The translations under genes were made by a program, and so were the position numbers. From Pyropia yezoensis (taxonomy: Eukaryota > Rhodophyta > Bangiophyceae > Bangiales > Bangiaceae): a DNA stretch of 64,000 nucleotides. The stretch's first letter is position 1, and each line of letters begins with the position of its first letter. The DNA is taken from assembly GCA_009829735.1 (NCBI GenBank), contig CM020618.1, positions 12,506,568 through 12,570,567 on the forward strand, in the 5' to 3' direction. Positions 9,053-19,168 of the stretch are shown in pieces. Under the pieces are notes generated by a model. The model was not told the DNA's origin, did no database searches, and was given only the letters and a program-made list of their open reading frames with translations.

Positions 9053-10897
9053 CTAATGGACGCCCTCGCGTTCATCGTCTTCGTCATTGTCGGTCGCATC
9101 GCCTTCGTTAGCTCGTGGGGCATGGACAGCTGCGGCAGCCCCTGCAACAGGGCCGCGCGTGGGGCCGCCCACGTGGGGGGGGAGGCTGAGGTCAATGGTT
9201 GCCGCGGCGCGCAGCGCCGCGCCTGCGAGCGCCACCTTGGTCGCCATGGACTTGGTGCCGCGCGCCTTGTTGGCCGACGTGGAGGGAGGGGTGCCCGGCG
9301 CTGGCGCCAGCGGCACGACCACAACGCCGTCGTCGCCCGCGTCGTCCTCGCCGTCGTCGTTGCGAGACGCCGCCCCAGCGCTTGCACTGGCCGCTGCTGC
9401 GGCAACGCGCGCACCGGGCAAAACCGCGGGCTCGCCGCCAAAGGTCGCCATCGTGGCCAGCATTCGGGCCTGGAATGCCACCCCCTCGGGGGTATGCTTG
9501 TTCTCAGGCCTGTTGAAAAAGTCCATGGCCATCCGCTGCTTCTCCAGCTTCTGTGCCTCCTCCCCCAGAACGTTACGGCGAGAGAGTGACTCTGCAACCA
9601 CCCGCATAGACTTGTCGCAGGCGGTGAGCGACGCAGCTTCGGCGTTGTCGTCTGCCAGGCGCCGCTTCAGGGCCTTGCGTCCAATAGCGGGTCGATCCAT
9701 CAGAGCCGGACCGCGCACAGGTCGGGCCCGCGGGTCCTCGGCTCCGGCAGCTGCCGCTCCGTCCATCGCGTCACCCTCCTCATCCTCGTCGGTGTCATCA
9801 GAGTCCTCGTCTCTGAGAAGACCCTCCAGAAATGAGCGCTCAATGTCTGGGTTGGCGGCGGCGCCGCTGTACTTGTCCAGCGTGCGTAGTTCCTGCCAGC
9901 ACGGCTCCCAGTTCTGGGGCACAAAGCGGGACCGCCGTACAGGCACCGCCCTTCCACTCTTCTTGCGCTTGGCGTCCTTCACAGCATCCGCGTGCTCGGC
10001 TGCGTACATAGCCGCCGCGGAGTACAGCGACCGCGCCGAGCTAAGAATACCATCCTCGTTCATATTCCCCGTCGCTGTCGTCGATGCGACGTGGTAGAAG
10101 TGCGCAAACCGTTGGCAGCAGGGGCTGATGTTGCGTGTAAACTCCACCATCAGGGCGCTCCAGGTGCGCTGCCCCCACCGCTCCGCCATCTGGTTGGCCG
10201 ACAGGTTGTCAGGCGTCTGCTCGGCCATTGCCACAAGCATCTGGCCCCAGTAGTCCTCCTTCTGCTGGTCAGCTGCGAGGATGCCGTTCAGTGTCGCCTC
10301 CCGGACAGCGCGACAGAGGGCCACCCGCTCGCCACGGGTCCACCCCTTACCGCGCCCGGCGTGGCTGCCCCGCTTCTTGCGCTCCACAGCGGGCGCCGTC
10401 CGCCGACGCCCACGAGAGCTCGCGCCTCCCGTGGACTGCCTTGCGGAGGAGGGAGAAGCAGGGGCAGCCGCAGGGGCACCGGCAGGAGGGAAGGGCTCTC
10501 CGCCTCGGCGGGCAGGATCGTAGCGCGCGCGTCTGGCTGCGTCGAGCGCGCAAGCCCGCGCCGCCGCGATGCGCTCCTTGCGGCGCGCGGCCATCCCCTC
10601 CAGCACGTCCAGCACAGCTCCAGCGCCGTCCTGTGCAGTCCGCGACACCCCCTTGTGCCCGCCCAGATGGACACCCCCCGGAACGGCTGCGCCGGTCAAT
10701 ACTGGTCGGGGGGCGGCGGCGGCGGCGGCGGGGGCGGCGGCGGCGGGGGCGGCGGCGGCGGCGGGGGCGGCGGCGGCGGCGGCGGCAGGGGCGGCGTAGG
10801 CAGCGGCGGCGGAAGCCCCAGCGGTGGCGGGAGTAGCGTTTGCGGCTGCTGCGACCCGTGCGGCGGCTGCAACCAGGGCGGCGGCACGAGACACCAT
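9053..10897 (-). CDS. Myb/SANT-like (trihelix) protein of the kind that accompanies Harbinger transposases
   Basis: The ORF encodes 614 residues. The first ~65 are Ala/Pro runs. From about residue 184, GWTRGERVALCRAVREATLNGI begins a Myb/SANT-like block. It continues with a conserved Trp (DYWGQMLVAM), a RWGQRTWSALMVEFTR helix and the NWEPCWQELRTLDKY block. This is the pattern of plant NAM-associated or GST-T3-like proteins derived from Harbinger elements. A basic segment (GRKALKRRLADD), a helical C-terminal part and an acidic tail (ATDNDEDDEREGVH) follow. In Harbinger systems such a protein binds DNA and helps the transposase enter the nucleus and bind the ends. Here it faces the transposase relative at 2347-3387 across the inserted LTR element. 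A Pro/Gln-rich ORF in another frame upstream (10696-11994, -) may be its true N-terminal region if the GGC run causes a frame slip. Confidence 0.65.
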   Translation of the reverse strand: MVSRAAALVAAAARVAAAANATPATAGASAAAAYAAPAAAAAAAPAAAAAPAAAAPAAAAAAPRPVLTGAAVPGGVHLGGHKGVSRTAQDGAGAVLDVLEGMAARRKERIAAARACALDAARRARYDPARRGGEPFPPAGAPAAAPASPSSARQSTGGASSRGRRRTAPAVERKKRGSHAGRGKGWTRGERVALCRAVREATLNGILAADQQKEDYWGQMLVAMAEQTPDNLSANQMAERWGQRTWSALMVEFTRNISPCCQRFAHFYHVASTTATGNMNEDGILSSARSLYSAAAMYAAEHADAVKDAKRKKSGRAVPVRRSRFVPQNWEPCWQELRTLDKYSGAAANPDIERSFLEGLLRDEDSDDTDEDEEGDAMDGAAAAGAEDPRARPVRGPALMDRPAIGRKALKRRLADDNAEAASLTACDKSMRVVAESLSRRNVLGEEAQKLEKQRMAMDFFNRPENKHTPEGVAFQARMLATMATFGGEPAVLPGARVAAAAASASAGAASRNDDGEDDAGDDGVVVVPLAPAPGTPPSTSANKARGTKSMATKVALAGAALRAAATIDLSLPPHVGGPTRGPVAGAAAAVHAPRANEGDATDNDEDDEREGVH

Positions 10898-12904
10898 GTC
10901 GGGGGTGCTCCGGGCCCAGGAGGGACCTGTGTGGCCACCGGTGCGGCCGCGGTGGCCGCCTGGGGCGCCGTCGTCGGCGTGAGCTGAAACAAAGTCGGCG
11001 CCACCGCAGCCTGAGGCTGCTGCTGGTAGACCGGCGGCGGTGCAACAGCCAGCGTCGCCGCCGCGTGCGTCGTGGGGAACAGTGGTGGCTGTGCTGCGGG
11101 GTTCATCGCCGGCCCCTGGTAGAACCTATACAGCGGGCCCTGCACCTGTGCGTGGGTGGCCGCCGCCTGCGGGGGCCGGACGAGCGTGGTCGGCGGGGCC
11201 GCCTGCGTCGCCGCTGATGGTTGGCGCTGCGGAGTTGTGACCAGGGCCCACCTGTACAGGGGCTGCGCTGGTGCTAGCGGCCCCGCCGCTGGAAAGGCCG
11301 GAAAGGGCGGCCACGGCATTGTCGTCGCCAGTGGTGCGGCTTGCGTTGCCGCAGGGGGAGGTGCCGAGGCGATTCCACCAGGTGCGGCCAGGTCCGTCGC
11401 TATCGCCAGGGGTGGTGTCGGTGCTGTCCGTGGGCGCGTCGGCGCCGCGGATTGTTGCGGAGGCTGCCCCGTCCAGCGCCCTGCGGCCGGTGAAGGCGTC
11501 CTCCTCCGCGTCAGCCGCCCAGGACTCGCCCGCTGAGTCTGCGTCGGCGGCAACGCAGGACGCTGCCACTGCGCCCTCGGCTCGTTCTGCTGCCAACGCT
11601 CGCGCCCTCTCTCGTGCGAAGGCGGCGGCGATTGCCTCGGCGGCGCGTACCCCGTACCGTCGCGTTCGCTCCGCCACGCGCGAAACTCGGGGGGGAACCC
11701 CTGGCGGGCGGGGTCGCGCGGCGCCGCGGGGGCGTGTCCGCGACCCCCCGGTGGAGGTCCCGTCCAGCGGGGTGGTGATCGCGGCCGACCCGGGGGACCC
11801 GCGCCCTGCCTCAGGAAGCCGTCCCGCGATGGCCGGTTCTGCTCCCAGTAGTTCTCCCGCTCCTGTCGCCACCCCGCCCCGCCCTCCCCCCGCGGTGGGG
11901 GATAGTACAGAAGCGGTGGGGGTGGCCTCTCCAGAGGCGGTCGTTCTCGCGGCTCCCACGGTGCCTGCGGCGGTGGGCCGGGTCGGGTTCCCAAGCCCCT
12001 TTCCCGGTCCCGATCTCAGTCCAGCCTTGCCGTCAACGGCTCTTGGGGGCGACGGGGGGGCGACGGCCCCTCCGGGGGCGCCCGCGGCCTCGGCGACGTG
12101 TCCGTCCCCCGACCCCAGCGTGAGGTCGGGGGAGGGGGGGTGGGAATCCGTCTTGAGCCGCGTGGAGAGGTCGGCGGCGGGCCAGGGCGGCTTCCAAGCC
12201 CCTATCGCCGCCCAAAGTTCTGTCTCGAAGGCACAGAGGAGGGAGGCCCAGCCCGGCCGCCGTCGTTGCCGTGCGGATGTGCGTTGGAGGGGGGAGGACG
12301 CGCCCAGAGTGGAAGCAGCGCGCCCTGCCCGTGTCGCGTCGGCGAGCGGCGACGCCGCCGGCGACGCGGTCGACCTTCGTCCTCCACCTCAGAGTAGCAA
12401 GGTGAGGGAGGGGGGGGGGTGGTAGGTGGCGATGAGGATGAGGGAGGGGAACGCTGGCGTCGTCGCCCCATCGCGCCCCCCTAAAATAGTCGTCGTGGGT
12501 GGGGGTCGTCGCCGGCCGCCTCGACGCCGCGGCCGCCGTACGAAGACTGGGCAGGACGCACTACCCCACGCAGGCCCCACCACGGTCTTCCGCCAAAGGG
12601 GCGGGGTGGGGTAGGAGGGGACGTAGCGGAGGGGGTGGCGGGGGGGAACAGGAACCGCAAGCCACAGCGGTACACTGTCGCGTCTGGGCAGAGCACGGCA
12701 AAGAGTGCGCGACTCTGCGTCAGGGTGGGGGAGGAGGGCGTCGGTGCGCTCGGGGCGCCAAAGGGAACCACGAGAGGGGTGGGATAGAAGAATGTGCAGG
12801 AGGGGGTATGTGCAGCACGGTGATGGAGCACGGCGACCGTCAGTTCCGGGGAGAAGAGGTGCTGCAGCCAGGTGAGGACTAGCCGCCGGGTTGACTGAAA
12901 AAAA
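10898..12904. other. GC-rich stretch with competing long ORFs on both strands
   Basis: A minus-strand Pro/Gln-rich ORF of 432 residues (10696-11994) and a plus-strand Ala/Ser-rich ORF (11271-12425) overlap. Neither has a recognisable domain. The minus-strand ORF is the better candidate because it lies directly upstream of the Myb/SANT gene and could be its leader exon. I cannot decide from composition alone. Confidence 0.3.
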
Positions 12905-13730
12905 TCGTTGCTCCACCCCACCACGTTGGTGGACGGAGTGGGCCGCCCAACCCTGTGGCTGCGCGAGCAACGGCGAAAGCGCACCGCACATGCACGCGCC
13001 GGGCGTGGTGGCTACCGACGTGCGCCCACCCCCTTCCCCCGCGCAGGCCCCATCCCCACCCTCCTCAAAATTGCGCCGGTGGAGTGGGGCACGCACGTGG
13101 CGACTCCTCGCAAGCGCGCCCACAGCGCACGGCGCGAGACAGTCGTTCCGCCCCGCGCCTCCTCCGCTGAGGCGCTGGCGACGTCGTTGGACGGCGTGGG
13201 GCACCCACCTGGCGGTAATGCGGAACAGGGCCCCGTGCGAGGCAATCCCGCCTGGCCACCCCGCGGAGCCCCGAAAAGAGGCTGCCAATTGGCAACGCCT
13301 CCAGTGCGATTTGCACGTGAGCTCTGCGGGGCGCCTGGGGAGCCCCTGAGAGAGCCGCCGTCCTCCCCAGCCCCCCCCCCTCCTCTCTCCCATTCCCCCC
13401 AAACCACGCACGCCCCCCCTGCGTCGGAGGACGGCGGGGGGCCCGCTCGCGGCGCCCAATGCGAGACAGTCGCCCACGCCCAACCGCCCCCCCCGCCTCT
13501 CTCCATTCCCCCCCACACCGTGCACGCCCCCGCGACGACGGTGGACGGCGAGGGGCCCTCAAGCGGGGTCCATGACGAAACAGGCGCCTTTCCCCCCCCC
13601 TGCTTGCATCTCACCGAGCCCCCCCCTCTCCCCATGGCATCTGCGCCCCAGATGTTGGCAGACGCTGTGGGGCGTCCACTTGGCGGCGACTCGTGGGTGC
13701 GCTGCGCAAGCGCTGTCCATGGCGCGTAAG
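12905..13730 (+). repeat. Degenerate tandem repeat, unit roughly 110-150 bp
   Basis: Variants of GTGGACGGMGTGGGGC followed by a G/C-rich tail recur near 12929, 13077, 13186, 13429, 13541 and 13659. In one plus-strand frame they read as repeated DGVGRP/DGxGxP blocks. The repeats are strongly decayed, and it is unclear whether they ever coded. Confidence 0.45.
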
Positions 13731-15256
13731 GAGCCCCTGAGCTCGCCGCCGCTCCTCCCCAATTTCCCGCTTCCTCCCAAGAGTGGGCCCGTGTAGCGCC
13801 CCGCTTGCCTGCCACCTGATATTGCCGTGGAGAAGCCCGACACTGGAAAAACGACCCCCCAAGAGGGGTCGGTCTCTTTTCTTTTTATTTTTTTGCCCTT
13901 CACAAAATCTCCGGGCAAGGATGGTAGCATCTGCCGCCATACGTCACAGTCGTTGCCGAGGGTGCTGTCCCCCTGCATCGTGCTCAGTCGGCGTAGCCTT
14001 TGTACCTCTCTTCCTTGCATCATCACCCTCGGGGATGGACAGCAACGAGTGTTGTGGGATTGGCTGCCCCGCCTCGACAGTACCACCTGCTCCGCCGCCC
14101 CCGCTGATTGCACCTGCCGCGAAATTTTATTGGCTACTCTCTCGCGTGGGACCACGGACGTGTCTCTCTGCACACCCCGGTCCATACGATTCTCGGCTCG
14201 GGGACGAGCCTCGAGGGGCCCTCAATGTGCTCATGCGGGCGCACCAACGGTGGGGGGCCGTACACACTGCGCGAGGCGGGGCTAGCGTGCGCGACAGAGT
14301 TTCTCCGTTCTGTGAGCGTTTCTCGAGGAAAGCCCAGGTGGACCGTTGCACACGGCGGTTGCACACGGCGGGGCGCTGCTCACCACTCGTTCCCTCTACG
14401 GGGTTTCCTGTCGAAGCCGCCCGGGCAAGAGAATTTCATGATTTAGGTCAGCGTGGGTGACTAGACTAGCGCTAGTCACCGCAAAGCTCGCCGATGTACT
14501 GGGCATATATTCTCCATGGCAGTTTGTTTCTCAGGCAGTGCCGAGGCCCTCCAAGGGCCCTCCAAAGGGCCCCCGACCCAAATAATACAGATGCTGCGTG
14601 GCTGCACTTTTCGAAATCACGAGCGGCGACCACCCGAGGCGCTCCTGCACGCCGCCGCCAGGGCCACGCATTTGTCGAACCCGGTGACGTGTGCGCCCGC
14701 GCCAGCGAGCAATTGATCTGTCGGCGGCGGATCACCGCACAAGCTTCCGAGCATCCCTCTCCAGGGACGAGCACATCCTTTCGCCAAGTGTACCGCGCGT
14801 GATTGCCCGCCACGTTTCTGTCACGTGGCACCCTGAATCCATGGTTCACTGCTCAGCCCATCGTAATCTTGCAACGTGTCTGCACAATATGCAAAACATT
14901 TAACGGATGTGGGTAGTATCGCAGCATTCTAGACGAAACCACGTACCTTTGGGCACAGTTTGGGGTACTTCGGCGCTGTCCGTGGTTCAACGGTGGGGCT
15001 GTGGACGACGAGCGGCAGCGGCCGTCGCGGCCGCGAGAACACACGCGACCGCCAATACCGACTCCCAATATGTCCAGATGGACCTGTTTTAAGCATGTAG
15101 CCCCTGTCCCCGCATCAAGTACAATCGTCGCTGTCTTTGCGTATGGCTCACGGATGACTCGACCCCGTCCGCCAACCGCAGGCGGCCACGTTGTCCTACG
15201 TGGCATCCTGAAATGGCCATTTCAGAGCTCTGGGGCGACGTCGTTAGACGTGCTCT
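13731..15256. other. Right part of the large element, no gene supported
   Basis: Short ORFs only. Notable details are two tandem GTTGCACACGGCG words at about 14343-14368 and a perfect 18-bp palindrome CTGAAATGGCCATTTCAG at about 15208-15225. Confidence 0.45.
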
Positions 15257-15258
15257 TA

Positions 15259-15387
15259 CGCTTGCAGTTGCCAGTTGCACAAGCCCGCACGTTGTTCTGC
15301 TGGTACCACCAGACAGCTGAGGGTCGTACGCTTCCGGCGCAGACGGGCACCATCCATGCGGGCTTGTGCAACTGGCAGCTGGAAGCG
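15259..15387. mobile_element. 129-bp MITE with 31-bp TIRs and TA target duplication, inside the right inverted repeat
   Basis: The left end (15259-15289, starting CGCTTGCAGTTGCC) is the reverse complement of 15357-15387 with two mismatches. TA flanks both ends (15257-15258 and 15388-15389), as for Tc1/mariner-type MITEs. Removing it restores the similarity of the large right inverted repeat to the left one, so it was inserted after the large element existed. Confidence 0.8.
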
Positions 15388-15400
15388 TAAAGCAACAAGC

Positions 15401-15510
15401 GTACTCAAAATCGGCGTCCTTCATGCCGTGAGAGGGGGTTGCAAATTCTTGCACAAGCGGAAAACACCCGGAATGCAAGAAATCGGTGGTCCCCCTTTAG
15501 ACCCCACTGC
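15401..15510 (-). repeat. Right 110-bp terminal inverted repeat
   Basis: This is the reverse complement of 577-686 with two mismatches. It is separated from a further 18-base match (about 15238-15256) by the MITE at 15259-15387. Confidence 0.85.
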
Positions 15511-15768
15511 CATGCGTCTGTTCTGAGTCGTTTTTTTTTGTTTTTTTGGCGGTAAGCGCTCGTCCCACCGATGGCAACAGCCGCTTCCGTCCTTGCCAGA
15601 CGCTTCCAGCAGGCAGCCACGCCATGCCCAATAATGCCAGACTAACGGCATGCTGGCAGTACCCGCAGGAGGGCCCTCAAGCGCTTTAACAGTGGCTTGG
15701 GCAATCAATGCGACGCACACCCCCCTCCCCCCCCATACCTCCCCCCGCGCGATGCTCAAAAACTCAAA

Positions 15769-17394
15769 TCAGGACCGGCACAGGGCGGCCGGGTCAGCAA
15801 CCGGCAGGTCCCCCTCCACAAAGTTGATCAGGTCCACCATCCGCACCCCCCCCGACCCCGTCAGCGGGGACACCCACCCCCGCCGGTACACCACCGACTG
15901 CAAGTCCCGTTGGAGGGCGCCCAGGATCACCTCTGCCTGGATGCGGCCGCCCAGCGGGCCCAGCCGCTCCCCGCCCGCCCGCACGGCCGCCTCGGTGAGG
16001 ACGTAGAGGAGGAAGGGAACGTCAGCCGGCACCGCCGCCGGGTCCAGTCCCGCCCCCCCCGCCTCCCGGGGGATGGACAACCCAAAGTCGTCAATGTCGA
16101 GTGGCGGCCCGTTGACCGCGGCAGCAGCGGCTGCGGCGGCGGCGCCCCCACAGGGGAGCCCCAGGGAGGCCCCCCGCAGCAGGTCCAGGGTGGCCAGTGA
16201 CAGCACCCGCCGCCCCGCCACCGACCCCGAGCTGTTGGCAATGGGCTCGTCGGGCAGGCCGGGCCCCGCAACGGGCAGCCGCATCAGCGGCCGAGCGTAC
16301 AGCCGGTCGATGCGGCGGTACACCTGGAGGCCCGCAAACTGGTCCGTGTCGTTGCGGATGTCCCCCACCCGGGAGTCACTAAAGTTGAAGAACCGGTTCC
16401 ACTCGATGGTGGCCGCCGCAGGGATGGGCCGCCCGCCGCGGAGGTTGTTTTCCGGCCGCGCCTCTTCGGCGGTGAGGGGGAAGAGCCGCAGCGGGCCGGG
16501 GGACTGGCCGTTGAGGCGGTACCGCCCCCGCGCGATCGAGTGGCCCAGCCGGTTGGTGCCCGCAAGGAACTCGACGGGCACCGCCCCCGCCGCGGCGACG
16601 CGGCCCTTGAACAGCTGCCGCCCGCGGGCGGCAATGTCCTCCAACACGTCACGGGTGACAAACAGGGGCAGCCAGTCGGTGAGGATGATGGACTGGAAGT
16701 GGAGGCGCACCAGCCGCCGCGCAATGTGGTACCGCCGGAGGCGCGCGCCCACCCCGCAGCGCGACGCAATCTCGTCGACGAGCGCGTTGTGGGCACGCAC
16801 AAAGACGCCCGCCAGCTGCGCAATGATAAAGTGCTCGTCGTTGCGGGCGTCGGCAATCCGCGCCACCCCCGCCGCGTCGCGGGGCCAGTCCAGGGGGTTG
16901 GCGGGGGTGCCCATGGCGAGCTTGGCCCGGTCCCCAGCCGCCGGCGGGTGCCCCCGCCGGCCGTAGAGGGTGTCCAGGTCCAACGAAAACGTGGCGCGGT
17001 TGGCGGGCGCCCCCGGCCCAGTATAGACGCCCCCCCGCGGGGGCGGGCGCCGCCGCACCTCCACCGACCCGCCGTCCAGGTCGGCCAGGTCGTGGGAGAG
17101 GAGCTGCCCCAGGTAGGTGAGCCCCGCCGCCGCCCGGTCGGCGGCGTTGTTGTCCGTCCCCCGGGCGGAGGAGTCCTCCATGTAGCCCAGCCCCGCGGGG
17201 GTGTTGGCACTCCCCGCCGCGCTAATGTTGACGAGGAAGGGCCGCGGGAGGTTGCACGCGGGGAGGGAGGGGAAGAGCACCCCGACAAACCCCCCTCGCG
17301 CGGGGGTGGGGGCGGCGGCGGCGGCGGCCAGGAGCGCCGCCGCCAGCAGCAGCAGCGCCGCGGGGGCGCCCGCCGCCACGGCGCGGGGGCCCAT
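15769..17394 (-). CDS. Secreted animal-type (cyclooxygenase superfamily) haem peroxidase
   Basis: The ORF encodes 541 residues from the ATG at 17394, chosen because it starts a clear signal peptide (Ala/Leu core, residues 5-28). Hallmarks of the family follow in order: distal His in LGQLLSHDLADLD (H101), a calcium-loop-like SLDLDTLYG (137-145), ARNDEH, FVRAHN (198-203), proximal His in TNRLGHSIARGRYRLNG (H285), and a C-terminal helical region. It should use H2O2 to oxidise small substrates or halides outside the cell or in vesicles. In mammalian peroxidases an Asp beside the distal His and a Glu in REHN form ester bonds to haem. Here they are Ser100 and Ala201, so haem is probably held non-covalently. 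Such a change is not unusual in non-animal members. The reading extends upstream to 17934, but that part looks like 5' UTR. Confidence 0.85.
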   Translation of the reverse strand: MGPRAVAAGAPAALLLLAAALLAAAAAAPTPARGGFVGVLFPSLPACNLPRPFLVNISAAGSANTPAGLGYMEDSSARGTDNNAADRAAAGLTYLGQLLSHDLADLDGGSVEVRRRPPPRGGVYTGPGAPANRATFSLDLDTLYGRRGHPPAAGDRAKLAMGTPANPLDWPRDAAGVARIADARNDEHFIIAQLAGVFVRAHNALVDEIASRCGVGARLRRYHIARRLVRLHFQSIILTDWLPLFVTRDVLEDIAARGRQLFKGRVAAAGAVPVEFLAGTNRLGHSIARGRYRLNGQSPGPLRLFPLTAEEARPENNLRGGRPIPAAATIEWNRFFNFSDSRVGDIRNDTDQFAGLQVYRRIDRLYARPLMRLPVAGPGLPDEPIANSSGSVAGRRVLSLATLDLLRGASLGLPCGGAAAAAAAAAVNGPPLDIDDFGLSIPREAGGAGLDPAAVPADVPFLLYVLTEAAVRAGGERLGPLGGRIQAEVILGALQRDLQSVVYRRGWVSPLTGSGGVRMVDLINFVEGDLPVADPAALCRS

Positions 17395-18371
17395 GGGTGG
17401 GGTGGGGTGCCAAGCCGGCGGGAAGGAGGAGCAGGGGGCGGCGCCCCTGATGTCTGCGGGGCGAGGACGCCGTTGGCAGACGCCACCGGCTGAGGCCCAC
17501 CCCGTGTGTGTCGACGCGGCCAAGCTCGGGTGCCGTGCTGGGCGCAGCTGCGGTGGCTGACCCAAGCTCCTATGGACGCACCCTCCCCGACCACCAGGTA
17601 TCCCTTTTCTTTCTAGCCCCGGCGGAGCTGCACGGTCGCGCACCCCCGGCGTGGCGTGGCGACTGGCACCATGGCTGCATCCACAGCCCAGAGCTCCCAA
17701 CGCGCTGCCTCCTCTCGCAGCCGCGCGGGAGCTCACGGTGGGAACGCGTCGGGGTGGGCGGGGGAGGGGGGGGGGGGCGTGCCGTCGACCGCGCCGACAC
17801 TGAAAGAAGACGATGGGAGGGAGGGTGGCGGCCGCTCCCGCGTGCCCCTGCCGGCGAGGTCGACCGGCAACGCGACGGGGGGGGGGGCGGCAGCGCAACG
17901 CGACGGCGGCCGGCGCGACGCGCCGACGTTGCACGCTTCTCCGGCGGCGGCTCGGATTCAGATTGGTCGACGCCGCTCGGGCGGGGAGCGCACCGTACCG
18001 TTTCTACTTATTTACAGTACGCCTCCCCGCGATGACAAGTCTTGACAGTTGGTGAGGCGGAGGGGAGATTTCGGTGTCAAGGAGGGTGCCGGCCTCATCT
18101 GTTGCGGCACCCAAGGTCAAGACTGGTGCGCCCTGTGGGTGCCTCCCTCAGGGGTGGCGGACACCGCATCGTTCTTCTGTTCTGTCTTCCGCAAGCTCCC
18201 TGTCCCACCCACCCTGCACCGCATGATGCGCGGTGCCCAAGCGTACCCTCCAGTAGCTGTGCGCACCACATGCGCGAAGAGCAAAAGCGAAAAAGAAAGA
18301 TACAGGAAAAAGCATAGAGCAGGAAATGCAGAACAACGCCGTATCCCCACTCCGTCGCACAGGCAGGGCTA
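17395..18371. other. Upstream region of the peroxidase gene
   Basis: GC-rich, with no supported gene. It should contain the peroxidase promoter and 5' UTR. No clear TATA element was recognised. Confidence 0.4.
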
Positions 18372-18559
18372 CCGCTGGGCGGCCGCATCCAGGCAGAGGT
18401 CATCCGTGGCGCCCTGGACCGGGACCCGCAGTCGGCGGTACACCGGCGGGGGTGGGTGTCCCCGCTGACAGGGTCGTGCGGGGTGATGGTGGGAACCTGA
18501 TCAACTTTGTGGAGGGGGACCTGCTGGTTCCTGACCCGGCCGCCCTGTGCGGGTCCTGA
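18372..18559 (+). pseudogene. Inverted partial copy of the peroxidase 3' end
   Basis: The plus strand reads GGRIQAEVIRGALDRDPQS and RRGWVSPLTGS, then after a frame change LINFVEGDLLVPDPAALCGS and a stop. These match the last ~60 residues of the peroxidase gene on the other strand at about 85-90% by eye. Only the C-terminal part is present and the frame is broken, so it cannot make an enzyme. Together with the gene's own 3' end it forms an inverted repeat of about 190 bp enclosing the peroxidase gene. Confidence 0.85.
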
Positions 18560-19105
18560 GCTGTTATGGGAGGGGCCTCAAAGGGGGGGGAAGAACACAG
18601 CATCCGCTGCTATGTGTGGGGGGGAGGGGGATCCCGCCAAAGAACGTAGGGCTGTGCCAAAGAACGCAAGGCAGGTGCGTGCTATTGTCATTGAAGATTG
18701 CTCTACACTCATGTTGATGTGACCTCCACGCACCCCACGCGACCCCCCCCTCCCCCCTCTAGGGTGGACGGCACTCCGCAATTCGTGTTGCTGCCCCAAG
18801 CTCCCGCTGCAGCTCGAGCACTCAAGAGGCGCAAGATGGGGAGCCGAATGCAGACGTACAGTACTGTACTGACCGGCAACGGAGGACAGAAAAGCACCTG
18901 AAAATAGGAGCAGCGCAGCAAAGCACAGCAGGGCAGACCCCCCCACCCCCACTGTCGTACTAACACGGCACACAAAAACGAGGCTGGCCAAGGCCCCCCC
19001 CCGTGTCGTACCTCCCCCCACAGGCGTGGCGCCCACGTAACCGCCGGGAGCCCCCACCGCCGGGGCGCGGGGTGGTGGGCGGTGGGGGTGGCGCCGGGGT
19101 GCCGG
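18560..19105. other. Spacer, no gene seen
   Basis: It lies between the peroxidase fragment and the 3' end of the Ala/Pro-rich gene on the minus strand. Only short ORFs are present. Confidence 0.45.
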
Positions 19106-19135
19106 TCACCCCCTGCCACTGGTGGCGGTCGATGA

Positions 19136-19168
<33 letters not shown>

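Larger units (their letters stand above)
577..15510. mobile_element. Large putative DNA transposon bounded by 110-bp inverted repeats, carrying Harbinger-type genes
   Basis: The block 577-686 is the reverse complement of 15401-15510, with only two differences in 110 bases. Similarity resumes at 698-715 against about 15238-15256 once a small MITE is removed from the right arm. Inside are the two gene types expected of a PIF/Harbinger element, a transposase relative (+) and a Myb/SANT protein (-), in convergent orientation. A separate LTR element of 4.4 kb sits between them, so the element would be about 10.4 kb without it and the MITE. I could not find a clean target-site duplication: the bases outside both ends (TGC on the left, CAT on the right) do not match. 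The outer limit may lie slightly further out, because short matches such as GACTCA continue to 562 and 15529. The family assignment rests on the gene content, not on the termini. Confidence 0.55.

Noticed and set aside
13559-14185. Minus-strand 208-residue ORF with a natural-looking segment (CDVWRQMLPSLPGDFV)
   Set aside because: The segment is short, the rest is Gly/Arg-rich, and a competing plus-strand ORF overlaps; no family match.
577-15510. Reading the large inverted repeat as the LTRs or ends of a virus-like element
   Set aside because: The repeats are inverted, not direct, and no capsid, polymerase or packaging gene is present outside the nested LTR element.
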